64,000 bases of DNA from NCBI RefSeq assembly GCF_036271055.1, contig NZ_DATBBJ010000031.1:44388-108387 (forward strand), written 5' to 3'. The notes below the pieces were generated by a model, which saw nothing but the letters and a program-made list of their open reading frames with translations, did not search any database and was not told where the DNA came from. Every line of letters starts with the position of its first letter. Positions within the stretch are counted from its first letter, which is position 1. The DNA comes from Scandinavium sp036271055 (lineage in GTDB: Bacteria > Pseudomonadota > Gammaproteobacteria > Enterobacterales > Enterobacteriaceae). The position numbers and the translations under genes are program-made. Shown piece by piece: positions 32,341 through 40,029 of this stretch.

Positions 32341-32466
32341 TGTATACCCAACATAATTCGCGTTGCAGGAAGGCGGCAAGAGAGTGAATCCCCAGGAGCT
32401 TACACAAGTAAGTGACTGGGGTGAGCAAACGCCGCCAACACACCTGCAGCGCGAAGTATGAAGGGG
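32341..32466. repeat. ERIC element 1, inside the malE-malF spacer
   Basis: A full-length ERIC (IRU) of about 126 bp. Left end TATACCCAACATAATTCG, then the central palindrome containing AATCCCCAGGAGCTTAC and AAGTAAGTGACTGGGGTGAG (the ERIC1R/ERIC2 primer sites), and right end GCGAAGTATGAAGGGG. It is transcribed in the malEFG operon and ends about 18 bp before the malF start. Confidence 0.92.
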
Positions 32467-32483
32467 ATAGAGGAAAAGACCCC

Positions 32484-34028
32484 ATGGATGCCGTTAAAAA
32501 GAGTCACTGGTGGCAAAGCAATACGCTGAAGTGGTCCGTAATCGGGCTGCTGAGCCTACTGGTGGGTTACCTTGTTGTTTTAATGTACGCCCAGGGGGAG
32601 TACCTGTTTGCCATCATGACGCTGATTTTAAGCTCTGTTGGCCTGTATATTTTCGCCAATCGCAAAGCCTATGCCTGGCGCTATGTCTATCCGGGCGTGG
32701 CTGGCATGGGACTGTTTGTTCTGTTCCCGCTTATCTGCACCATTGCTATCGCCTTTACCAACTACAGCAGCACCAACCAACTCACGCAGGAACGCGCGCA
32801 GCAGGTGCTGATGGATCGTTCTTATCAGGCAGGCAAAGCCTATAACTTCGGGTTATACCCGGCGGGCGAAGAATGGAAGCTGGCGCTGACCGATGGCGAC
32901 AGCGGCAAAAATTATGTTTCCGACGCGTTCAAACTCGGCGGCGAGCAAAAAATTACGTTGAAAGAAGCTGACGCCCTGCCGGAAGGCGAGCGTGGCAATC
33001 TGCGTGTCATTACCCAGAACCGTCAGGCGCTGACCCAGCTGACTGCCGTTCTGCCCGATGACAGCAAAGTGATCATGAGTTCCCTGCGCCAGTTCTCGGG
33101 TACGCAACCGCTGTATACCGAAGGGGAAAAGGGCGAGCTGACCAACAGCCAAAGCGGCGTGAAGTATCGCCCGAACAATCAGATTGGCTTTTATCAGTCG
33201 GTCAACGCCGACGGTAACTGGGGCGACGAAAAACTCAGCCCGGGTTATACCGTCAGCATCGGCTGGGATAACTTCACCCGCGTCTTTACCGATGAGGGTA
33301 TTCAGAAACCGTTCTTCGCAATCTTCGTCTGGACAGTGGTTTTCTCTGTACTGACCGTGCTGCTGACCGTTGCGGTAGGCATGATTCTGGCGTGCGTCGT
33401 GCAGTGGGAATCGTTGAAAGGCAAAGCTATTTACCGTGTGTTGTTGATTCTGCCGTACGCCGTGCCGTCGTTTATCTCCATCCTTATCTTCAAAGGGCTG
33501 TTTAACCAGAGCTTTGGTGAGATCAACATGATGCTGGGCGCGCTGTTTGGCATCAAACCAGCCTGGTTCAGCGACCCGACGACCGCGCGTTCGATGATCA
33601 TCATCGTCAACACCTGGCTTGGGTATCCATACATGATGATCCTGTGCATGGGCCTGCTGAAAGCGATTCCGGACGATCTGTATGAGGCCTCAGCAATGGA
33701 CGGCGCGGGTCCATTCCAGAACTTCTTTAAGATTACGCTGCCGCTGCTGATCAAGCCGCTGACGCCGTTGATGATTGCCAGCTTCGCGTTCAACTTTAAC
33801 AACTTCGTGCTTATCCAGTTGTTGACCAACGGCGGCCCGGACAGACTTGGCACCACCACGCCTGCGGGCTACACCGATTTGCTGGTGAGCTACACCTACC
33901 GTATCGCCTTTGAAGGCGGCGGCGGTCAGGACTTTGGTCTGGCGGCGGCGATTGCCACGCTGATCTTCCTGTTGGTAGGCGCATTGGCGATTATCAATCT
34001 CAAAGCCACGCGCATGAAATTCGATTAA
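32484..34028 (+). CDS. malF: MalF, maltose importer permease
   Basis: The 514 residues equal E. coli MalF. Eight membrane helices are expected, with the large periplasmic P2 loop (about residues 95-275) between helices 3 and 4 that caps MalE. The EAA loop contacting MalK reads EASAMDGAGPFQNFFKITLP. The start ATG at 32484 (MDAVKKSHWW) follows GAGGA; a longer in-frame extension would start within the ERIC and is rejected. The upstream ERIC thus supplies part of the leader of malF. Confidence 0.97.
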   Translation: MDAVKKSHWWQSNTLKWSVIGLLSLLVGYLVVLMYAQGEYLFAIMTLILSSVGLYIFANRKAYAWRYVYPGVAGMGLFVLFPLICTIAIAFTNYSSTNQLTQERAQQVLMDRSYQAGKAYNFGLYPAGEEWKLALTDGDSGKNYVSDAFKLGGEQKITLKEADALPEGERGNLRVITQNRQALTQLTAVLPDDSKVIMSSLRQFSGTQPLYTEGEKGELTNSQSGVKYRPNNQIGFYQSVNADGNWGDEKLSPGYTVSIGWDNFTRVFTDEGIQKPFFAIFVWTVVFSVLTVLLTVAVGMILACVVQWESLKGKAIYRVLLILPYAVPSFISILIFKGLFNQSFGEINMMLGALFGIKPAWFSDPTTARSMIIIVNTWLGYPYMMILCMGLLKAIPDDLYEASAMDGAGPFQNFFKITLPLLIKPLTPLMIASFAFNFNNFVLIQLLTNGGPDRLGTTTPAGYTDLLVSYTYRIAFEGGGGQDFGLAAAIATLIFLLVGALAIINLKATRMKFD

Positions 34029-34042
34029 GGGAGAATTCGACA

Positions 34043-34933
34043 ATGGCTATGGTTCAACCGAAATCTCAAAAGCTGCGCCTGTTTACGACGCATCTGTTAC
34101 TGCTGATTTTCATCGCCGCGATCATGTTCCCGCTGCTGATGGTTATCGCGATTTCACTGCGCGAAGGTAACTTTGCTACCGGCAGTTTGATCCCCGACCA
34201 AATTTCGTGGGAACACTGGAAACTGGCGCTCGGCTTTAGCGTTGAGCACGCGGATGGCCGTGTGACGCCGCCGCCGTTCCCGGTACTGCTGTGGCTGTGG
34301 AACTCGATCAAAATCGCCTGTATCACTGCCATCGGTATTGTGGCGCTCTCCACCACTTGCGCTTACGCTTTCGCCCGCATGAAGTTCCCGGGCAAAGCGA
34401 CGTTGCTGAAAAGCATGCTGATTTTCCAGATGTTCCCGGCGGTGCTGTCGCTGGTCGCGCTGTACGCATTGTTTGACCGCCTCGGTCAGTACATTCCGTT
34501 CATCGGCCTGAATACCCACGGCGGCGTCATCTTCGCCTATATGGGCGGGATCGCGCTGCACGTCTGGACCATCAAAGGCTATTTCGAAACCATCGACGGT
34601 TCGCTGGAAGAAGCCGCCGCGCTGGATGGTGCCACACCATGGCAGGCTTTCCGCCTGGTGCTGCTGCCGCTGTCGGTGCCGATTTTAGCCGTTGTATTTA
34701 TTCTGTCGTTCATCGCCGCCATCACCGAAGTGCCGGTCGCTTCTCTGCTGCTGCGCGATGTGAACAGCTACACCCTGGCCGTGGGGATGCAGCAATATCT
34801 CAACCCGCAAAACTACCTGTGGGGCGACTTTGCCGCCGCGGCTGTGCTGTCTGCCATCCCAATCACACTGGTGTTCCTGCTGGCTCAGCGCTGGTTGGTT
34901 AACGGCCTGACGGCGGGCGGGGTGAAAGGTTAA
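34043..34933 (+). CDS. malG: MalG, maltose importer permease
   Basis: The 296-residue protein is identical in length to E. coli MalG. It has six transmembrane helices and the EAA loop EEAAALDGATPWQAFRLVLL that couples to MalK; the C-terminal tail NGLTAGGVKG reaches into MalK in the E. coli structure. It starts 14 bases after the malF stop, with GGGAG upstream. It completes malEFG. Confidence 0.98.
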   Translation: MAMVQPKSQKLRLFTTHLLLLIFIAAIMFPLLMVIAISLREGNFATGSLIPDQISWEHWKLALGFSVEHADGRVTPPPFPVLLWLWNSIKIACITAIGIVALSTTCAYAFARMKFPGKATLLKSMLIFQMFPAVLSLVALYALFDRLGQYIPFIGLNTHGGVIFAYMGGIALHVWTIKGYFETIDGSLEEAAALDGATPWQAFRLVLLPLSVPILAVVFILSFIAAITEVPVASLLLRDVNSYTLAVGMQQYLNPQNYLWGDFAAAAVLSAIPITLVFLLAQRWLVNGLTAGGVKG

Positions 34934-34942
34934 GTTTCATCG

Positions 34943-35070
34943 TTATACCTGCCCTATAGATTTCGGGTTAGGGCAAGATGGTGACTGAGTGAATCCCCGG
35001 GAGCTTACTTAAGTAAGTGACTGGGGTGAGTGAAGGAAACCAACGCCGCCATAACCCGAAAGATGACGGG
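34943..35070. repeat. ERIC element 2, between malG and psiE
   Basis: About 127 bp with the canonical core AATCCCCGGGAGCTTAC and AAGTAAGTGACTGGGGTGAG. The outer arms pair as TTTCGGGTTA (34971-34980) and TAACCCGAAA (35052-35061). It lies in the 3' untranslated region of malG, before the operon terminator. Confidence 0.92.
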
Positions 35071-35133
35071 CAATGCCACTGTAATGCCACTGTTATCCTC
35101 AAACTTGTATTAATCCTATTGTGACTGTTGTTT

Positions 35134-35159
35134 GGCGCTCCCCGGAGCGCCATTTTTTT
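35134..35159 (+). terminator. malEFG operon terminator
   Basis: GGCGCTCC / GGAGCGCC form an 8-bp perfect stem, followed by A and seven T. The T-run overlaps the stop codon of convergent psiE. Confidence 0.92.
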
Positions 35160-35568
35160 ATTCACGCTTCAGACGCTTGGAATTACACAGCCACAAGGTG
35201 ATCACCAGCAATAAGATCGCGGCTGAATAGATCAGTACATCAAGAGGGGATTTGTGATCGACGATGATCAGCCGCACGATGGCGGTGATCCCGATATAGA
35301 CAAAGTAGCGTAGCGGGAAGTGAAACCCAGACTGAAAGTATTTCACAATCAGGGCGATAAACTCGAAATAGAGGAAGTAAACGACCAGCCCTTCCACCAG
35401 CTCATACTTGCTGGTTTGCTCTGGCGCGAACAAGACGTCGGCCAGATGCACGGTCTCTTTACCGAGGAAAACCACCAGGATCAGGCCCAGACTGAGCAGA
35501 CCCAGATTCAACACGGTTTGCAAAACAGTGGAGATAAACTCTACGCGCGGAGGAGTGAGCGACGTCAT
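35158..35568 (-). CDS. psiE: PsiE, phosphate-starvation-inducible membrane protein
   Basis: The 136-residue protein is almost identical to E. coli PsiE, also 136. Four hydrophobic helices (about 12-33, 55-75, 82-100 and 107-128) end in a basic CNSKRLKRE tail. E. coli psiE is induced by phosphate starvation through PhoB and repressed by CRP-cAMP; its function is unknown. The start at 35568 (MTSLTPPRVEFIST) follows GGAGG. Confidence 0.95.
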   Translation of the reverse strand: MTSLTPPRVEFISTVLQTVLNLGLLSLGLILVVFLGKETVHLADVLFAPEQTSKYELVEGLVVYFLYFEFIALIVKYFQSGFHFPLRYFVYIGITAIVRLIIVDHKSPLDVLIYSAAILLLVITLWLCNSKRLKRE

Positions 35569-35663
35569 GCAGTACCTCCTTCGTGATGGCGAGATCTCTG
35601 TATAACGCAAAAATGTGACGGAGATCTACATTTTTTGTTTATGTTTTGTGCAAACCAGAGGAA

Positions 35664-35736
35664 TCGCCCGGTGGCGCTGCGCTTACCGTGCCTACGGTTT
35701 TGTAGGCCGGACAAGCACAGTGCCGCCCGGCACAGC
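35664..35736. repeat. REP pair (BIME) between psiE and yjbH
   Basis: Two REP units in inverted orientation: GCCCGGTGGCGCTGCGCTTA with CCGTGCCTAC, then GTAGGCCGGACAAG with GCCGCCCGGC. They lie just beyond the yjbH stop codon. Confidence 0.8.
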
Positions 35737-35739
35737 GCA

Positions 35740-37836
35740 TCAACGGAAGTTCTGGCTGCGATCGCTGGTCATGTCATAGAGCTGGAATTTACGACCCAAT
35801 TGCTGACCACCGTCACGCGTCAGCGGCGTCCAGCCAATCGCTGCACGACTGCGGCTTGGGCCGGACGAGAACAGGTCCAGCGGCACGGAAACATACACGC
35901 CTTTAGTGAAATCACCTTCGCCGTATTCATCCGCTGAAACATTGGTAATGGTCGCATACGCCCCCACAACCACACCGCTGTCGAAGTGTTTCGACACTTC
36001 CAGCGTGCCGCCTTTATCGCCCGCCAGATATTGCCCGACGCTGGCTTTGATCAGCACATCTTGTGCGAACGAAGGCGTCCAGTACGCCGTCAGGTTCCCG
36101 ACATTGGCGCTGTAATCGGTGAATTTCATCATGTCCATCGAGCTTTGCCAGTCACGCTGTTTCACGTAGTTGGCATCAACCCCAAACGCCCAATTGCTGT
36201 CCACCGGGCGATACAGCACTTCCGCGCCCACGCCGCCGTACATGGTTTCCAGATAACCGCCGTATACCTGCCCGTAAAAATCATTGCCCAGATACTGGAG
36301 ATAGTTGGCTTGCAGGTTATTCACGTACACATCGTTTTCAACGTATTCACGCACATGAGTACGCACGCGTGGCAGCGTTGAGTCGTTCGGCGGGTTGGTG
36401 TAATTAAATTTGTCGTAGTTATTGGCGATGTTGCCGAACAGACTGCCGGTCGTTAGCAAATGATCCGTCACCCACCAGTCGGCGGTCGCCATCACGCCCA
36501 GCTGGTACATGTAGAAACTTTCTGGCCCGCCAATCGACTGGCTAAGCACCGGGTCGATATGGAAATCAAAGCTCGATTTGTCGATGTACCAGCCCTGCTC
36601 GGTTTTATCCGGCACGACTGGCGCGACACGTTGTTGCACCAGTTCCGTTTCATTGCCCAGCGGTTCGCCTTCCAGATGACGCTTGAGGCTGGCGACGTTT
36701 GTTTCCGTCGTCACTTGCGGCATGTTAAGGCGGTTCTCTGTCACGCGAATAGTGCTAATGCCATCCGGCAAATCGTTCATGATGATACGGTTTGCACGCT
36801 CAATACCTTCGCGTGAATCGCGGTATTTCACCTGTTCGCCAGTGACGTATAGCGTGTCACCTTTGACCTGAATTTTCGGGTCAGCAAACCCGGCGTTGTA
36901 TTTCAGTAAGGTCAGCTGATTTGCCACCACAGAGTGTTGCAGGATGGCGTCCTGCGGCTCCGGCTGGTACTTCGGTCGGGCATTGTCGTTATACGACGGG
37001 CGCAGATCGTTGAAGTTGTTACGCAAGGTGAAGCCGAACATCACGGTATTGCCGCGCTCATAGCTGAGGTTAACGTCGGCCCAATCGGTCACGCGATAAA
37101 TGGCGCCGACGTTAAACTTACTTTTTTGTTCGAGCTTACCGGCGAAATCCTGACTGTAGTCGTTACCTTCATATTCCAGTTTCAGGCGCAGCGGCTGCCA
37201 CGGCGTTTGATATTCCACACCGCCAAATAATGAGGCTGGCCCGTGGAACATCTGGCTACTGTCCATCGACCCCGCCTGACGATAGCTGTTGTTGCGAGAG
37301 CAAAACTTGTCGTCGTAGCTACAGAACGGATTTTTGACGTTGCCGCTGGTGCCTAGATAACCCCAGCCAAGGCCGAGACTGAAATCGAACGGTCCCCAGG
37401 CTTTGCTGGCAACCAGATATTCCGCATCAAACAGGCCCGTCCCGCCGATATCACGCGCGCCGACAGACACCTGTGGCAGCCAGTAGCTCTCTTCCCACAG
37501 ACGTAATTTCAGATCGAACGCTTTATCTTTGTAGGTTTGATCGCCGGAGAACGATTCCACGCTGCTGTACTCTCGGGTACGCACGTCGGTGTAACGCAGC
37601 GTTGTTTCCAGCCACGGGAAAAGCTGCACCGAAGCGGAGTAATAGCGGTACTGGTCATTATCGCGATAGTTGAGGCTCAACTCCCCTTCCCGTGCCATGC
37701 GCGCAGTAGGTGTTTGTAACAAGCCGACGCCACCAAAATCAGATTGCGACGGGCCGATTGGAGCCGGATACGTTTCTGCGTGGCAGGCCGCGCTCACGCC
37801 CAGTGCCAGCAGGCTGTAGAGAAATCTGTTTTTCAT
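35740..37836 (-). CDS. yjbH: YjbH, outer-membrane protein of exopolysaccharide production
   Basis: The 698 residues equal E. coli YjbH. A signal peptide (about 1-20, MKNRFLYSLLALGVSAACHA) precedes PIGPSQSDFGGVGLLQTPTA, the start of the YjbH/GfcD barrel family. Two consecutive beta-rich barrel regions follow, with a middle domain (about 295-400) containing PKIQVKGDTLYVTGEQVKY. It is thought to export or modify an extracellular polysaccharide together with YjbEFG. It overlaps yjbG by the 4 bases ATGA, so translation is coupled. Confidence 0.94.
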   Translation of the reverse strand: MKNRFLYSLLALGVSAACHAETYPAPIGPSQSDFGGVGLLQTPTARMAREGELSLNYRDNDQYRYYSASVQLFPWLETTLRYTDVRTREYSSVESFSGDQTYKDKAFDLKLRLWEESYWLPQVSVGARDIGGTGLFDAEYLVASKAWGPFDFSLGLGWGYLGTSGNVKNPFCSYDDKFCSRNNSYRQAGSMDSSQMFHGPASLFGGVEYQTPWQPLRLKLEYEGNDYSQDFAGKLEQKSKFNVGAIYRVTDWADVNLSYERGNTVMFGFTLRNNFNDLRPSYNDNARPKYQPEPQDAILQHSVVANQLTLLKYNAGFADPKIQVKGDTLYVTGEQVKYRDSREGIERANRIIMNDLPDGISTIRVTENRLNMPQVTTETNVASLKRHLEGEPLGNETELVQQRVAPVVPDKTEQGWYIDKSSFDFHIDPVLSQSIGGPESFYMYQLGVMATADWWVTDHLLTTGSLFGNIANNYDKFNYTNPPNDSTLPRVRTHVREYVENDVYVNNLQANYLQYLGNDFYGQVYGGYLETMYGGVGAEVLYRPVDSNWAFGVDANYVKQRDWQSSMDMMKFTDYSANVGNLTAYWTPSFAQDVLIKASVGQYLAGDKGGTLEVSKHFDSGVVVGAYATITNVSADEYGEGDFTKGVYVSVPLDLFSSGPSRSRAAIGWTPLTRDGGQQLGRKFQLYDMTSDRSQNFR

Positions 37837-38573
37837 TGTTCCGGGATCCGCTGTGCAAGGGCCCGAAGAAGCGCGGCGTTGAGGTCGTCATACTTCTTCG
37901 TCCAAAGTGAGTCGGCGAAACCGACAAAAATGATGCTGCCGGGCATCGGCTCAATATGACGCTTATTCCAGTACGCGACCGGGGCTTTTTGTTGGCGTCC
38001 ATCGGGGTAAATGACCCAGGCGTAACTGCGGTCTGCCCCGCTTAGAAGGCTCATCGCATCGAGATAATCGGCGACATCTTTACCCGGCGTAAATGCAGTT
38101 TCTCCGGGGCGGCTGACCAACCCAAATACGGTAACAGTGGTGGGCTGTTGCCCGACCCACAGGCTGTATTGCCCTTCCAGCGGCGGGTTAGCGCGACGCC
38201 CGAGCCGCACGCGATCCGGATCGAGGCTGACAAATTGTCGGCCCGTGATATTTAGCGCCTGTAACTGTTGACGAACGGCATTGATCGCGGCGGCATCGTC
38301 CCCGCTTTCGTCAGCGACGAGCGCTGCCAGCTGCGTCATGAGCGTCTGTTTTTGCTGCTGCGCCACGGCGGTGGCCTGTTTTTCGGCGATGACTGCGCCG
38401 GGCCACCAGCTTTTTGCCAGTCGCGGCTGAGCCACCAGATCCGCAAGATGTCCGGCGTCGGTCAGCGTTTTCGCTTGTTTTGCGCCGTTGATGTAAACGT
38501 CGACGGTGCCAGCGGCGAAGGCCAGTGGTGCGATAAACAGCGTCATCAGGGCGGCAAGAGAGAGTCGTTTCAT
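37833..38573 (-). CDS. yjbG: YjbG, periplasmic GfcC-type exopolysaccharide protein
   Basis: The 246-residue protein (E. coli 245) has a signal peptide (1-21, ending PLAFAAG). GfcC/YjbG family folds contain SLBB-like (ubiquitin-like) beta-grasp domains; visible markers are GTVDVYINGAKQAKTL and YSLWVGQQPTTVTVFGLVSR. It is likely an adaptor for polysaccharide export in the periplasm. ATGA overlaps at both ends with yjbF and yjbH show a tight operon. Confidence 0.93.
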   Translation of the reverse strand: MKRLSLAALMTLFIAPLAFAAGTVDVYINGAKQAKTLTDAGHLADLVAQPRLAKSWWPGAVIAEKQATAVAQQQKQTLMTQLAALVADESGDDAAAINAVRQQLQALNITGRQFVSLDPDRVRLGRRANPPLEGQYSLWVGQQPTTVTVFGLVSRPGETAFTPGKDVADYLDAMSLLSGADRSYAWVIYPDGRQQKAPVAYWNKRHIEPMPGSIIFVGFADSLWTKKYDDLNAALLRALAQRIPEQ

Positions 38574-39208
38574 TGCTTCGCCGCCTTGATCAACGTGGTT
38601 TTCACCGGGAAGAAATTCGCGCCGAGATACTGCTCTGACTGGCGAATTTGTCCGTCACTGTCCACCCAGAAAAGGTTCTGCCAGCTCGCCTGATCGGTAC
38701 TGGCGTCTTCCACCAGCACGCGTACAGCGGTGGAGTCTCCCGCCAGTGTCAGGGTATCGGTGCCCTGCCAGTGGAATTCGGATCGCGCAGTGGCGTAGCG
38801 CACCTGTTTGTGTTCTGTCCAGCCCATCGTGCGCGTCCAGCTTGCGCCATCGACGATTTGGTTTGGCTTCGTCAGCGGATCGGCATCGAGATTGTTCACG
38901 CTGAGCAGGTTGTCACCGCCGAGCAGCGTTTTCACGATTCGCCCGTGCTGCGTCACCACGGTCGCCTGATCCTGCGTCACCCATTTCTGTTGACCGTTTT
39001 CGGCAAAGGCGAGAACCACAAACAGCTGCGGGCCGTTATTGAGCTGCATATATTGGCTGGCGTAAGGCATATTCTGAATATCGTCGGCAGTGAGCTGCAC
39101 ACCGGGCGTGCCGAACAGGCTGTGCCAGAGAGATTTCCCCACGCCTTCCGTACTGGAAGAACAAGCCTGAAGCAGCAGGCAAAGGGTGATAATAATGGGT
39201 CGCTTCAC
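38570..39208 (-). CDS. yjbF: YjbF, lipoprotein of the exopolysaccharide operon
   Basis: The protein has 212 residues when started at the GTG at 39208, which has GGAG 7 bases upstream and gives the E. coli length. Signal peptide KRPIIITLCLLLQAC ends in the lipobox LQAC with Cys at position 16, so it is a lipid-anchored protein. Its YjbF/GfcB family domain ends DGQIRQSEQYLGANFFPVKT. An upstream ATG (39238) would add ten basic residues and lacks a better ribosome-binding site. Confidence 0.92.
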   Translation of the reverse strand: MKRPIIITLCLLLQACSSSTEGVGKSLWHSLFGTPGVQLTADDIQNMPYASQYMQLNNGPQLFVVLAFAENGQQKWVTQDQATVVTQHGRIVKTLLGGDNLLSVNNLDADPLTKPNQIVDGASWTRTMGWTEHKQVRYATARSEFHWQGTDTLTLAGDSTAVRVLVEDASTDQASWQNLFWVDSDGQIRQSEQYLGANFFPVKTTLIKAAKQ

Positions 39209-39229
39209 GACTCTTCTCCGAAGGGGCAA

Positions 39230-39253
39230 AATAACCACACCGAAGTGTGGTTA
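39230..39253 (-). terminator. Attenuator-like hairpin between yjbE and yjbF
   Basis: AACCACAC-TTCG-GTGTGGTT followed by ATTTTG on the - strand. A strong tetraloop hairpin with a short U-tract, probably giving partial termination so that the small YjbE is made in excess. Confidence 0.75.
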
Positions 39254-39273
39254 GGGTTAATGACCCGTGAGAC

Positions 39274-39516
39274 TTAGCGGGTACTTGTGGTTGTCGTGGT
39301 CGTGGTTCCAGTATTGGAGCCATCACCACTACCGGTCGCCGCCAGTGCGACCCCCACGGCCGAACTTACGGCGCTGGCGCTGGTTGCGGCGGAACTGCCC
39401 GCAGACACAGACGTCGCTGCCGACCCTGCCGCTTCACCGGTTTCCACCGGAGCCGCATAAGCAGACGTCGCCGCAAGCGCAGAAATGGCAAAAATGCCAT
39501 ACAGAACTTTTTTCAT
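39274..39516 (-). CDS. yjbE: YjbE, small secreted Ser/Ala/Thr-rich protein
   Basis: The 80-residue protein is equal in length to E. coli YjbE. Signal peptide MKKVLYGIFAISALAATSAY is followed by a mature part of low complexity (Ala, Ser, Gly, Val), ending in a Thr-rich tail (TGTTTTTTTSTR). First gene of yjbEFGH, which E. coli controls through the Rcs phosphorelay. Function unknown; similar to GfcA. Composition suggests an extracellular or matrix-associated peptide. Confidence 0.92.
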   Translation of the reverse strand: MKKVLYGIFAISALAATSAYAAPVETGEAAGSAATSVSAGSSAATSASAVSSAVGVALAATGSGDGSNTGTTTTTTTSTR

Positions 39517-40029
39517 TGCTATTTCCCTTCATTGGTTGAATGAATGGAGATTCACCTGAGAAATTCAGGCGATATCGAGTATACACAACTAAAGCAGACG
39601 AATTACGGCGCAGGAAATAAGCAAGTCGGTTTTAGGACAACGAGAGAAAATCGTTATTTAATAATTCCTGATAATTAATAAATCCTTTTAATTCAATTAC
39701 ATTGAAAAATAACAACATCAAGAAAATCCTAAAAATCAAAATATGCCTTTACGGTCACAACGGCTTTTAGGATTAACCTGAACAGGAAAAGCAGAATAGT
39801 TCTGCGGTGATTCGCTTCTTATTCCCTGAAATTTAAAAGGGAAATTAAATGCCCTTCATTTCACTTATCAGTAATGCGGCGAGAACAGAATAAGCATTCT
39901 GCGATCCGGATAATCCCTTCCTAAACGACATTGCCATTGCTCTCTTTGATGTGTCCATCAGCCGCAGGTTTTTGCGCCGTCACCTGCGTAAAGTGTCGGC
40001 ATTCTGCCGTTCTTGTCTGAGGATCTGTC
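39517..40029. other. 513-bp AT-rich control region between yjbE and the isomerase-like gene
   Basis: No credible gene is present. The left side must hold the yjbE promoter and the right side that of the divergent isomerase-like gene. The A+T content is high (runs such as TTATTTAATAATTC), typical of H-NS-affected promoters. No Rcs box could be identified with confidence. Confidence 0.5.

Noticed and set aside
31069..32379. A 436-codon open frame antisense to malE
   Set aside because: It mirrors the strongly codon-biased malE gene, has no ribosome-binding site, starts in the ERIC region and shows no family motif. malE itself is complete and unmistakable.
39517..40029. An RcsB box for yjbE (for example around TTAGGATTAACCTGA at 39767)
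   Set aside because: The match to the Rcs consensus is poor and by-eye scoring in such AT-rich DNA is unreliable, so no site is claimed.
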